Below, piece by piece: positions 8,755 to 16,729 of a stretch of DNA of 64,000 nt (position 1 is its first letter; every line of letters begins with the position of its first letter). The position numbers were made by a program, and so were the translations under genes. This DNA is from Acinetobacter tibetensis (GTDB taxonomy: Bacteria; Pseudomonadota; Gammaproteobacteria; Pseudomonadales; Moraxellaceae), in assembly GCF_023824315.1 (NCBI RefSeq), contig NZ_CP098732.1, positions 1,674,001 to 1,738,000 of the forward strand, given 5' to 3'. The notes under the pieces are model-generated. The model made no database searches. It was not told where the DNA came from and was given only the letters and a program-made list of their open reading frames with translations.

Positions 8755-9690
8755 TCAATCTGGTCTTAACAATGTGGGTTCTTGTTCCAATTTTTGAGCA
8801 AGAAATTCAATTAATACTTTTAGTTTTGGTGGCAAATGTTTTGTCGCAGGGTATAACAGCCATGCTCCACCACTATAATAGGTTTTAAAATACCAGTCTG
8901 GCAAAACTTGAACTAACTGCTTATTTTTCATTGCTTTATTTGCTACAAAGAACGGCAAACTGGCAATTCCAAGATGCTGTAAAGCAGCATCAAGTCTTAC
9001 TCCAGTATGATTCGCTGCGTAGCGACCTTTGACATGGACTGAAAGGCTTTTGTTTCCTTGTTGAAATTTCCATTTTGAATCAATTGCTTGCTCACCCAAA
9101 TAGATACACTGATGTTCTTTCAAATCGTGTGGATGCTGAGGTGTACCAAACCTTGATAAATACTCAGGGGTTGCACAAATTACATGGTCTATTTCTAAAA
9201 GTTTCCGCCCCATCAAACCATCATGTGGCTTTTCCGTAATACGAATAGCAAGGTCGACTTGATCTTCAATTAAATCAACATAACGATCTTCTAATAGTAG
9301 TTGAATATCAATTTTAGGATAAAGTCTCAAAAATTCAGGCAAATAGGGGTGAATTAGATAATGCCCAACTGCCTTAGGCACACTCATTCGAATTTGACCT
9401 TGAGGTTCTGAGTGAAATTTTTCCGAACTTTCCATCACAGCTTGAGCCGCATTTACCATATCTAGACATCGATCATATACGGCTTGCCCACTTTCACTTA
9501 TGCGTAACTTACGGGTGGTTCTTTGTAGTAGTCGGGTCCCTAATGCTTTTTCTAGGCGTGAAATCGCTCGACTGATTGCAGAAGGCGTTGTTCCAAACTG
9601 ACGTGCCGTTTCAGAAAAACTGCCTGTTTCAACCACTTTTACAAATGTCACCATTTCATTCAGTAAGTTTAAATTTTGATTTGTGCTCAT
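8755..9690 (-). CDS. LysR-family transcriptional regulator
   Basis: 311 aa, CrgA-like subgroup. N-terminal helix-turn-helix about residues 10-68 (SFSETARQFGTTPSAISRAI), then the PBP2 effector domain. It is divergent from the alaX-like gene (89-base gap), so it could regulate the alaX/LysE pair, but the subgroup often controls oxidoreductases encoded elsewhere. Effector unknown. Confidence 0.85.
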   Translation of the reverse strand: MSTNQNLNLLNEMVTFVKVVETGSFSETARQFGTTPSAISRAISRLEKALGTRLLQRTTRKLRISESGQAVYDRCLDMVNAAQAVMESSEKFHSEPQGQIRMSVPKAVGHYLIHPYLPEFLRLYPKIDIQLLLEDRYVDLIEDQVDLAIRITEKPHDGLMGRKLLEIDHVICATPEYLSRFGTPQHPHDLKEHQCIYLGEQAIDSKWKFQQGNKSLSVHVKGRYAANHTGVRLDAALQHLGIASLPFFVANKAMKNKQLVQVLPDWYFKTYYSGGAWLLYPATKHLPPKLKVLIEFLAQKLEQEPTLLRPD

Positions 9691-9779
9691 GAGGCAAAAG
9701 TTATTTGATAATTTTCTGGATTATCACCCCATAGACAAAGTTATACAATTTTTTCATATTTAGATACTGTTGTTATTTC

Positions 9780-10424
9780 ATGGTAAAAAATCTTTATTTA
9801 TCTGGTGTTACTGAAAGTTACGTCGAAGTTGTGGCTTGTACTTTACTGGAAAATGGTCAATTTGAAATTAAATTAGAGAACACGCCATTTCATCCTCAAG
9901 GAGGAGGGCAACCGAGTGATACTGGATATATTGCAGAAAGTGAAGTTTTGCATGTGGCATTTAAAAATGGAGCCATTGTTCATCTATGTAACCGTGCTGT
10001 AGCTTTAGGTCAGGTATATGCAAAAGTTGATATTCAATCCCGTCAACTCCATAGCCGGTTACACAGTGCAGGACACTTAATTGGGCATATTATTGAAACT
10101 TATGGTTGGCAGCCAATCAAAGCACAGCACTGGCCCAATGATGCAAAAGTGCAGTTTTTAGCAACTGAAAAGTGTGAGCTTCTAGATTCTATTTATTTAC
10201 AAACCTTGATTCAGATGTTTGTAGATGCCGATTTACCAGCAAAACTTACGCTTAATGAAGCTGGATTTCGTGAAATTCAGTTTGGTGAATTGAATGCTTA
10301 TCCTTGTGGTGGAACACATGTCCAATCTTTATCTGAAATTGGCCCTGTCGACATTCTTAAAATGGAAATGAAGAAAGGGAAACTTTCTGTACATTACGCT
10401 TTAACTACAGGTATTTCTGGATGA
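9780..10424 (+). CDS. Alanyl-tRNA editing protein, AlaX type
   Basis: Free-standing trans-editing hydrolase related to the editing domain of alanyl-tRNA synthetase; such proteins clear Ser or Gly from mischarged tRNA-Ala. 214 aa. The signature PFHPQGGGQPSDTG is at residues 37-50, the zinc-ligand pair HSAGH at 95-99 and the second pair CGGTH at 176-180. The length fits AlaX-M/S without a catalytic synthetase part. Its stop overlaps the start of the next gene (ATGA), so the two form an operon. Confidence 0.88.
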   Translation: MVKNLYLSGVTESYVEVVACTLLENGQFEIKLENTPFHPQGGGQPSDTGYIAESEVLHVAFKNGAIVHLCNRAVALGQVYAKVDIQSRQLHSRLHSAGHLIGHIIETYGWQPIKAQHWPNDAKVQFLATEKCELLDSIYLQTLIQMFVDADLPAKLTLNEAGFREIQFGELNAYPCGGTHVQSLSEIGPVDILKMEMKKGKLSVHYALTTGISG

Positions 10425-11059
10425 GTGTGTATTACCATGAATTTCTAACCTTAGCGCTCATACATTTTCTTGCAGTGATTATTCCAGGTCCCGATTTCAT
10501 TATTAGTGTGCGGCAAAGTACTCAACATGGTTATCGGATTGGTTGTATGACAGCCGTGGGAATTGGTTGTGGCATTTCCGTTCATGTGTTTTATACCCTC
10601 ATGGGGGTTGGACTGGTTCTGTCACAAAATCATATTTTCATGAGTCTTTTTCAAATCATTGGTGCCTTATATTTACTCTATTTAGGCTGGAATTGTTTGA
10701 AAGGAGGGTCGAGTCCAATTGAAATCAACACGGATGTTGCTTCTGGATACACAAAAATGTCTTATCATCAGGCATTCATGACAGGTTTTTGGACCAATGC
10801 GCTGAATCCTAAGGCAACCATTTTTTTCTTGGCCATTTTCACCAGTATAGTCAGCACAACAACGCCGTTATACATACAGATACTGTATGGTGGATGGATG
10901 TGTCTGGTGAATACTTTGTGGTTTATTGTTGTCAGTTTGATTTTTACGCGGCCTAAAATCAGATCAGGCTTTCTAAAATATAATTCTATTTTAGAAAAAG
11001 TGATGGGGCTATTATTGGCAGCAATCGCAATACGGTTAATTTTAGGGATTGAGTTCTAA
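10421..11059 (+). CDS. LysE/RhtB-family amino acid exporter
   Basis: 212-aa inner-membrane protein with about six hydrophobic segments. The family motif PGPDFIISVRQSTQHGYRIG (about residues 22-41) and the mid-protein GFWTNALNPKA near 120 are typical of the RhtB branch. The ATGA overlap with the AlaX gene suggests coupled translation. A link is conceivable because an editing enzyme and an exporter would both protect against a non-cognate amino acid, but substrate is not readable. Confidence 0.87.
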   Translation: MSVYYHEFLTLALIHFLAVIIPGPDFIISVRQSTQHGYRIGCMTAVGIGCGISVHVFYTLMGVGLVLSQNHIFMSLFQIIGALYLLYLGWNCLKGGSSPIEINTDVASGYTKMSYHQAFMTGFWTNALNPKATIFFLAIFTSIVSTTTPLYIQILYGGWMCLVNTLWFIVVSLIFTRPKIRSGFLKYNSILEKVMGLLLAAIAIRLILGIEF

Positions 11060-11120
11060 TCATCAATAAAGCACAACGATATGATAATACGATTGAAATA
11101 AACTCAAATCTTTAAAATTC

Positions 11121-11155
11121 AACTAGGTGAGAGGTTTTAAAACACCTAGTTTTTC
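11121..11155 (+). terminator. Intrinsic terminator after the LysE gene
   Basis: AACTAGGTG at 11121-11129 pairs with CACCTAGTT at 11143-11151, followed by TTTTC. About 60 bases past the exporter stop. Confidence 0.75.
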
Positions 11156-11296
11156 AATTCAGATTGTTTGATAGATGCAGTCAAGAGTCTAAACTCTTCT
11201 AAAATTTTTGACTTTACACCGACAAGATCGAACGTTCGGGGGAGAAGTCATGTTTGAGGAAGATTTTTAGCCATTCATTATAAATAGTCTTAGCCT

Positions 11297-11337
11297 GACA
11301 CAAAGAAAGAGCTAATTTTTCGCTCTTTCTTTGTGTC
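11297..11337 (-). terminator. 16-bp hairpin downstream of the esterase gene
   Basis: GACACAAAGAAAGAGC (11297-11312) is the exact inverse of 11322-11337, with a nine-base loop. It lies 18 bases past the stop of the minus-strand esterase, at the end of the hca block. The U-tail is poor, but the stem is long. Confidence 0.65.
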
Positions 11338-11354
11338 TAAACACTTATTTTTGA

Positions 11355-13109
11355 TTACAATTTACAGCTAAAATTCTCGGCTTGCTCACTGTCGCCCTGA
11401 CTGTTATAACGTGCAATCAAAGGATATGGACAAAGTGGACGAGTGCGGTTTGCTGACCAATCGGTAGGCAATTCAGTATTCACTTGCCCACTGGCATTGC
11501 CTTCACCCCGTGCGCCAGCAATGATTCGATCTGGTGCCTGACCATATTCAACCCAGTTAACCAATGCTGTTAATGCATCAAACTGATCGGTTGCGATGCC
11601 ACCACGAGAGTGATTCATACCCGGAACACGAAAAAAACGGACAAAACTTAGAGCATTGCCAGAGGCATTATTTTGATATTTTTGCAGTAATTTATCGTAC
11701 CAGTTCTGGGTATCATCTACAGAAAATACGCCATCGGCAGTGCCCTGAACTACAATCATTTTGCCACCACGTTGATGCAACTGATCCAAATTTAATTCGT
11801 CAGGTGGAATCATAAAAGACATCGCACTTTCTTGATAGGTTTCATTCGTTGCCGATAATTTTGCATAGTCCACGTCAAAATTAAAATTGAAGGCAAATTG
11901 TCGAGAGTTTTGCATCATGCTTGGATCTGGTGGAACCTGAAAAATAATTCCGACAGCCACAGGGTCACGCGCTGTACCGACAGAGGAGTCAAACTTCCAA
12001 CTGGCCCAATTACTGCCCATCAGCCCAGGGTCAAATGGTTGTGTGGCATACAGTGCCTCACCAGTCGAATTGACGGGACCACGATAAATATTTACAAGCA
12101 CGTCAATTTGATCTGTAGATAAACAACTTCCATCTCGTGTGCTAGAACATACTGGAACATCGCGGTGAATATCAAAAGCAGTACGACAAGCTTCCACATC
12201 TTGGACTAGGCCATCGTTAACACCATCTAAATCATCGCATTGATTTAAAATGGATTGCGCTAACAGTTTGCGTTCCGATAGCGTGAGGGCTGTACTTAAA
12301 TCATTTTCATCCGTAGCTACACGGCGCAATTGTTGTGCGGTATAGAGTTGAGCCGCAGCAGCACGTGGTAGATGAAAACCCGGCGTACTGGCAAGAATAC
12401 CGTCATACTGATCTGCTAGACGGGTTACAGCCATCATGGCATGGCGACCACCGTTTGAGGTTCCACCTGCATAAGAACGGTCTGGCAGTTTTCCATAAGC
12501 AGCTTGAATCAGATTTTTTGCCATGGGGGTAAGTTTGGTAATCGCACCGTACCCGTAGTCAATTCGAGCTTGTGGGTCTAAGCCAAACAAAGGATTTTGT
12601 GAAGCGTTGTGTCCAGCATCGGATGAAATAACAGCAAAGCCATCATGTAAGGCATTGGTCAATGGACCACCGCTGCCCACTTGCCCCGTTGCTGTGGCAA
12701 TATTGCCATCAGTTCCACCATTACCCTGATAAAGAAAGCGACCATTCCAGTCTAATGGTAAGCGCATTTCAAAACCAATTTGATAGCTTTGACCATCTAC
12801 GGGACTGACGCGTGGATACATATAGCCTGTAATCAAGCAGTGTGCCGCAATATCTTGACCTGCAACTTTTAAGCTACCTGCCGTTTCTAAGCTTGCAGAA
12901 GTGATATTGGTGTTTGAATATTTAAACCCTTGTAAATCCGCGCATGAACCTTTTAAGTTGGTTCCGACGGCTGGAGCAAGTTGCGGAATTGTGGCTGTAG
13001 CTTGTGTCGTATTTGGGCTGTCATTATCGCCACAGGCTGAAAGACCAATACATAAGGTCAATACGCTTAACGGTATGAACCCATTTTTTTGTTTTAAGTT
13101 TTTTTGCAT
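11355..13109 (-). CDS. hcaG: Exported tannase/feruloyl-esterase-type hydrolase, probable chlorogenate esterase HcaG
   Basis: Would hydrolyse chlorogenate and similar esters outside the cytoplasm to hydroxycinnamate plus quinate. 584 aa, as in the tannase/feruloyl esterase family. A lipoprotein signal peptide ends in the lipobox LSAC (Cys26). The nucleophile elbow GTSNGG holds Ser218, and the C-terminal PGMNHSRGG region supplies the catalytic His. Paired cysteines are typical of the family. It is the last gene of the minus-strand hca block, the same relative place as hcaG in A. baylyi, which is known to encode chlorogenate esterase. Confidence 0.82.
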   Translation of the reverse strand: MQKNLKQKNGFIPLSVLTLCIGLSACGDNDSPNTTQATATIPQLAPAVGTNLKGSCADLQGFKYSNTNITSASLETAGSLKVAGQDIAAHCLITGYMYPRVSPVDGQSYQIGFEMRLPLDWNGRFLYQGNGGTDGNIATATGQVGSGGPLTNALHDGFAVISSDAGHNASQNPLFGLDPQARIDYGYGAITKLTPMAKNLIQAAYGKLPDRSYAGGTSNGGRHAMMAVTRLADQYDGILASTPGFHLPRAAAAQLYTAQQLRRVATDENDLSTALTLSERKLLAQSILNQCDDLDGVNDGLVQDVEACRTAFDIHRDVPVCSSTRDGSCLSTDQIDVLVNIYRGPVNSTGEALYATQPFDPGLMGSNWASWKFDSSVGTARDPVAVGIIFQVPPDPSMMQNSRQFAFNFNFDVDYAKLSATNETYQESAMSFMIPPDELNLDQLHQRGGKMIVVQGTADGVFSVDDTQNWYDKLLQKYQNNASGNALSFVRFFRVPGMNHSRGGIATDQFDALTALVNWVEYGQAPDRIIAGARGEGNASGQVNTELPTDWSANRTRPLCPYPLIARYNSQGDSEQAENFSCKL

Positions 13110-13143
13110 GATTGAAGTTCCATATCAAACAATGTCGTATAGG

Positions 13144-13536
13144 TTAGGGGCTAAGTACCATGAAATTTGCGGTACTTCTGGCAATGAGTTTGTCGTTTTG
13201 CCATGCTTCGCTTTCAAGGCTAAGAATAGCTCTGCCTTGTTTGGTAAAGCGACATTTGGTGAGTACAGTTCCCACTTGGCAGGGACGTAAAAAATCCATA
13301 GTCAGGTTAATAGTGGTTGCTGGGGTTTGATGATTGGCAAGATAAGCAAATAGCCCCATCACATCATCCAACATGGCGCAGACCATCCCGCCTTCTACAC
13401 TTCCTCGAGGATTGGTAAAGCTGTCTAGCGCCACGTAGCTAATTTCCAGTTCAGTTTGATCTGCATTCCATTGAATATTGTGACCTCCCAGATGATGGTG
13501 GATGGGAGGCAGGTGTTCTAAAGTTTTCAGCGTCAT
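13144..13536 (-). CDS. PaaI-type hotdog-fold thioesterase
   Basis: About 130 aa from the ATG at 13536, chosen because AAGGA stands 10 bases upstream; the frame opens further, to a GTG at 13593 that overlaps the preceding gene. The hotdog signature is visible as NPRGSVEGGMVCAMLDDVMG (about residues 42-61), with the conserved Asn/Gly and Glu/Asp region. Such enzymes hydrolyse aryl- or acyl-CoA and release trapped CoA. In this operon it could free CoA from dead-end hydroxycinnamoyl-CoA adducts; that role is inferred. Confidence 0.75.
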   Translation of the reverse strand: MTLKTLEHLPPIHHHLGGHNIQWNADQTELEISYVALDSFTNPRGSVEGGMVCAMLDDVMGLFAYLANHQTPATTINLTMDFLRPCQVGTVLTKCRFTKQGRAILSLESEAWQNDKLIARSTANFMVLSP

Positions 13537-13589
13537 TTCGAAAGATCCTTGTTTCAAATGAAGATGAGAAAAATGAATAATTTGCCTGA

Positions 13590-14126
13590 TCACTGAAGCG
13601 TGTAAGCGTCATAAATTACGGCTTTGCCTAAACGCATGGCACTCCCGACGGCTACCGTTTGGTTCAACCAAGCATATTGGGGTGAGCTGGTTTCAAATTG
13701 CATGGTGATTTTGAAATAGTATTTGTTCGGATCGACATCTTGACCCTCTGCAAGTTGTTTCAATACTTCGGTTGATCCATATCGATAACCTTTGGTTTGA
13801 AGATAAATCAGCGCGCTATCTTCAGTTTCAAGTAGGTAGCGAGTATCAATAATGGCGAGGCCTTTGCTATCGACAATTTGCCAGTCGGCACCATTATTTA
13901 AAATGCGACCTTTAAACGCGTTGCCTACAAATGATCCACCCGTGATTGGAATAATGCGGCGTTTGCCACCATCACTGGTATTTCCCAGCTCCCAAACAGG
14001 CGCATTCAGATCGACACTAAAAGTAGCCAAAGGTTTAAGATGAAGTGCTGGTGGATGGTATTGAGTCTCAGCATAGGTCTGGCTGAATAAGCTCAATCCA
14101 AAGCAAAGACCGAGTATGTTTTTCAT
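13590..14126 (-). CDS. Exported DUF3237-family protein in the hca operon
   Basis: 178 aa from ATG 14126, with GAGAGAA about 8 bases upstream; the longer frame (to 14180) lacks a signal peptide at its N-terminus. MKNILGLCFGLSLFSQTYAE is a clear Sec signal, so the mature protein is periplasmic. The body (GGKRRIIPITGGSFVGNAFKG, then ADWQIVDSKG and DTRYLLETEDSALIYLQT) matches the small beta-barrel DUF3237 family of unknown activity. It lies between the porin and the thioesterase. In A. baylyi a gene called hcaF has this neighbourhood, but I cannot tell which of the two accessory genes it is. Confidence 0.75.
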   Translation of the reverse strand: MKNILGLCFGLSLFSQTYAETQYHPPALHLKPLATFSVDLNAPVWELGNTSDGGKRRIIPITGGSFVGNAFKGRILNNGADWQIVDSKGLAIIDTRYLLETEDSALIYLQTKGYRYGSTEVLKQLAEGQDVDPNKYYFKITMQFETSSPQYAWLNQTVAVGSAMRLGKAVIYDAYTLQ

Positions 14127-14179
14127 CAGATTTCTCTCGCAAAAAAGAGGTTCTGGCAGCAGCAGAACCTCTGTAGGCA

Positions 14180-15433
14180 TTATTTAAATTTCCATGTGTA
14201 GTCGATGTTGAAGCGTGTTTCATTGGACGGTTTGATGTTGGCGGTCGAGAGCATATTGTTGTCATACATCGCGTAACGGGCACGTAAACCTAGATTTTTT
14301 AATGGTCCGTTTTGTACGGTATAACCAATGTCGAAATCGGTTTCATGTTCTTTTAAATCGGTTCCACCCAAATTTGGCGCATAAATATTGTCACCTGTGG
14401 TGTAACGGGTCATAAAGCGTAAACCCGGTACATAGTTTTTGAAGTCATATTCATAACGGAAGCTGTAAACACGCTCTTTAGGGTTCAAAAACTCCGCAGG
14501 CCAAGTGTCAATTAGCAGCCCTGTTTCTCCGCCTGTTAAATAGGGAAATGCGGTGTCGCCATTATGATGGAAGGTCGCCAAAATAAATTTGTGGTTCTGG
14601 TGTTTCAGTTCAAAATAACCATGAATCAGATCATTATCCACCAAACCAGCTTTGGCTTGACCTTCATCACGGCTGCGGTAGTAACGTAATTGTGAACTTA
14701 AATGATTGTTCTCATTGAATTTGTGATTATAGGTAATCCCAAACATAGATTGGTCATATAAGTCTTCGACATTCATATAAAAACTGGTGAGTTTAGTATC
14801 GGGGATGAGCTGGTAATGTCCTCCCAAATAATAGAGCCCATCTGTTTCTGCACTTTTAAAGCGCCCATTTACGCCTGATATTTTAATGTTTTCGTAATTG
14901 GTTGAATCACGATGATTAACCTTGTCGATATAAGCCGATTGGAAATCGAGATTTTGAATATCTTTCGATTCTAAGGAAATGCCTCGATAGGTTTGTGGTA
15001 ATAAACGGGCAGGTGAGGCAACCAGTACAGGATTCATTGGTCGAAGTGTTCCAACCTTTAATTCAGTTTTACTGATTTTAGATTTACCTGTGACCCCAAT
15101 TTCTCCATAACCAGAAGCAGGTTCATTGGTCACAGTATCCCGCGGTAAATTTCCTGTTCCTGCATAGTCCGCACTGGCATCCAGTTTAAACCCAGCCGTC
15201 GCTAAAATATCCATCCCAAAGCCAATTGCTCCTTCGGTATAGCCTGAATTGGCTTTTAGAATAAAACCTTGCGTCCAATCTTTAGCGGCTGGGTATTTGG
15301 ACTGTTCTTGATAATCGCGGTCAAAATAAAAATTTCGTGTAGTTAAATCGACTGTGCTGTTATCAATAAAGCTACCTGAAAATACTGAACTGGAGAGCAT
15401 AAGGGTAGAGTACATCCATAATTTAGTCTGCAT
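14180..15433 (-). CDS. hcaE: OprD-family outer-membrane porin HcaE
   Basis: 417 aa. A signal peptide (residues 1 to about 20, ending SGS) is followed by the OprD-like barrel start DNSTVDLTTRNFYFDRDY and the GYTEGAIGFGMDILATAGFKLD segment. It ends in an aromatic WKFK terminus typical of outer-membrane barrels. It should admit hydroxycinnamates into the periplasm. It is paralogous to the vanillate porin at 27864, sharing the NFYFDRDY, DWxQGF and GYTxG blocks. Part of the hca operon. Confidence 0.87.
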   Translation of the reverse strand: MQTKLWMYSTLMLSSSVFSGSFIDNSTVDLTTRNFYFDRDYQEQSKYPAAKDWTQGFILKANSGYTEGAIGFGMDILATAGFKLDASADYAGTGNLPRDTVTNEPASGYGEIGVTGKSKISKTELKVGTLRPMNPVLVASPARLLPQTYRGISLESKDIQNLDFQSAYIDKVNHRDSTNYENIKISGVNGRFKSAETDGLYYLGGHYQLIPDTKLTSFYMNVEDLYDQSMFGITYNHKFNENNHLSSQLRYYRSRDEGQAKAGLVDNDLIHGYFELKHQNHKFILATFHHNGDTAFPYLTGGETGLLIDTWPAEFLNPKERVYSFRYEYDFKNYVPGLRFMTRYTTGDNIYAPNLGGTDLKEHETDFDIGYTVQNGPLKNLGLRARYAMYDNNMLSTANIKPSNETRFNIDYTWKFK

Positions 15434-15515
15434 TGCATTTCTTCCTGAAATATCATTGTTGTTTTACATTCAGACCTCGGATCGAAGTCTGTTCTTCATT
15501 TCTTGTTTAAACGAA

Positions 15516-16655
15516 TTATTTTCCGAGCATTTCCCGCGCGACAATTTCTTTCATAATTTCATTGGTGCCACCGTAAATTTTTTGCACACGAGCATCGACA
15601 AAGAAACGTGAAATTGGGTATTCCTGCATGTAGCCATAGCCACCAAACAGTTGCAGTAATTGATCAATCACATCGCATTGAGTATCGGTAATAAAGCATT
15701 TCAATGCAGCGACATGGCTCACGCTTAAAGCATCTCGACTGTATTGTTCCGCACATTGATCGACAAAAGCCTGAGCCGCTTTGGCCTTAATTTGTGTGTT
15801 GGCCAATACAAAACGCGTGTTCTGCATGTGGCTTAAAGGCTGACCAAAGGCTTTACGTTGCTGGACATAATCACTTGTGATTTCAATAGCACCTAAAATC
15901 GAACCCAAAGCCATCATAGAAATACTTAAGCGTTCACGAGGTAACTCCTGCATCAGGTAGGCAAAACCTTGACCTTCTTCTCCCAATCTTTGACTCTTGG
16001 GCACTTTGACCTGATCGAAAAATAACTCAGCAGTGTCTTGAGCATGGAGTCCAATTTTTTTCAAAGATCGCCCTTTTTCAACACCTTCTAATGCAGCATC
16101 AACCAATAACAGGGAAATGCCTTTTGCTCGTGCTTCAGGATTAGTCTTTGCCACCAAGACAATCAGGTCAGCATGTATCCCATTGGAAATAAAGGTTTTT
16201 GAACCATCCACCATATAATGATCTTGATTCAGAATAGCCTGAGTACGAATGGCTTGTAAGTCTGAGCCTGCATTGGCTTCGGTCATGGCAATGGCTGTGA
16301 CGACTTCGCCAGTAACCATTTTGGGGAGCCAATATTGCTTTTGTTCTTCACTGCCTAAGTTTTGGATATATGGAGAAACCAGTTCATTTTGTCCACCGAT
16401 TGCAACGGCTAAAGAGGTAAAACCTGCTTGCGCAGTTTCCTGTACTAACATGAGTGAATAGTGCACAGGAGCACCGTAACCACCATACTCTTCAGGAACA
16501 TCGACACATAAAAAGCCGTTTTCACCCAACTGGTTCCATAATTGTCTTGGAATCAGACCATCTTCTTCCCATTGTTCATAATGTGGAGCGACATATTCTT
16601 TTAGAAAGCGTCGATAATTATCGCGAAACAGTTCAAATTCAGTATCTTGTTGCAT
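15516..16655 (-). CDS. hcaD: Acyl-CoA dehydrogenase HcaD
   Basis: FAD enzyme, 379 aa from the ATG at 16655 (AAAGGT upstream), which removes a non-family extension in the longer frame. AMTEANAGSD near 123-132 is the flavin/substrate signature and IYGGTNEI near the C-terminus is the second. The C-terminal motif has Gly where medium-chain enzymes have the catalytic Glu (YEGT), while Glu258 (GAIE) stands where long-chain/isovaleryl-type enzymes keep theirs. In the hca pathway it is thought to oxidise dihydro-hydroxycinnamoyl-CoA to the unsaturated ester. Confidence 0.82.
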   Translation of the reverse strand: MQQDTEFELFRDNYRRFLKEYVAPHYEQWEEDGLIPRQLWNQLGENGFLCVDVPEEYGGYGAPVHYSLMLVQETAQAGFTSLAVAIGGQNELVSPYIQNLGSEEQKQYWLPKMVTGEVVTAIAMTEANAGSDLQAIRTQAILNQDHYMVDGSKTFISNGIHADLIVLVAKTNPEARAKGISLLLVDAALEGVEKGRSLKKIGLHAQDTAELFFDQVKVPKSQRLGEEGQGFAYLMQELPRERLSISMMALGSILGAIEITSDYVQQRKAFGQPLSHMQNTRFVLANTQIKAKAAQAFVDQCAEQYSRDALSVSHVAALKCFITDTQCDVIDQLLQLFGGYGYMQEYPISRFFVDARVQKIYGGTNEIMKEIVAREMLGK

Positions 16656-16729
16656 ACTTAACCTTTTTTTGGCAAAAGTAAGGGTAAAGCCCAAAATAAA
16701 TTGAGCTTTTTTACTGTTATTTCAGTGAT

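Noticed and set aside
12901..13290. 129-aa plus-strand frame across the end of the thioesterase and start of the esterase
   Set aside because: It runs antisense to two well-supported genes and its protein has no domain-like features.
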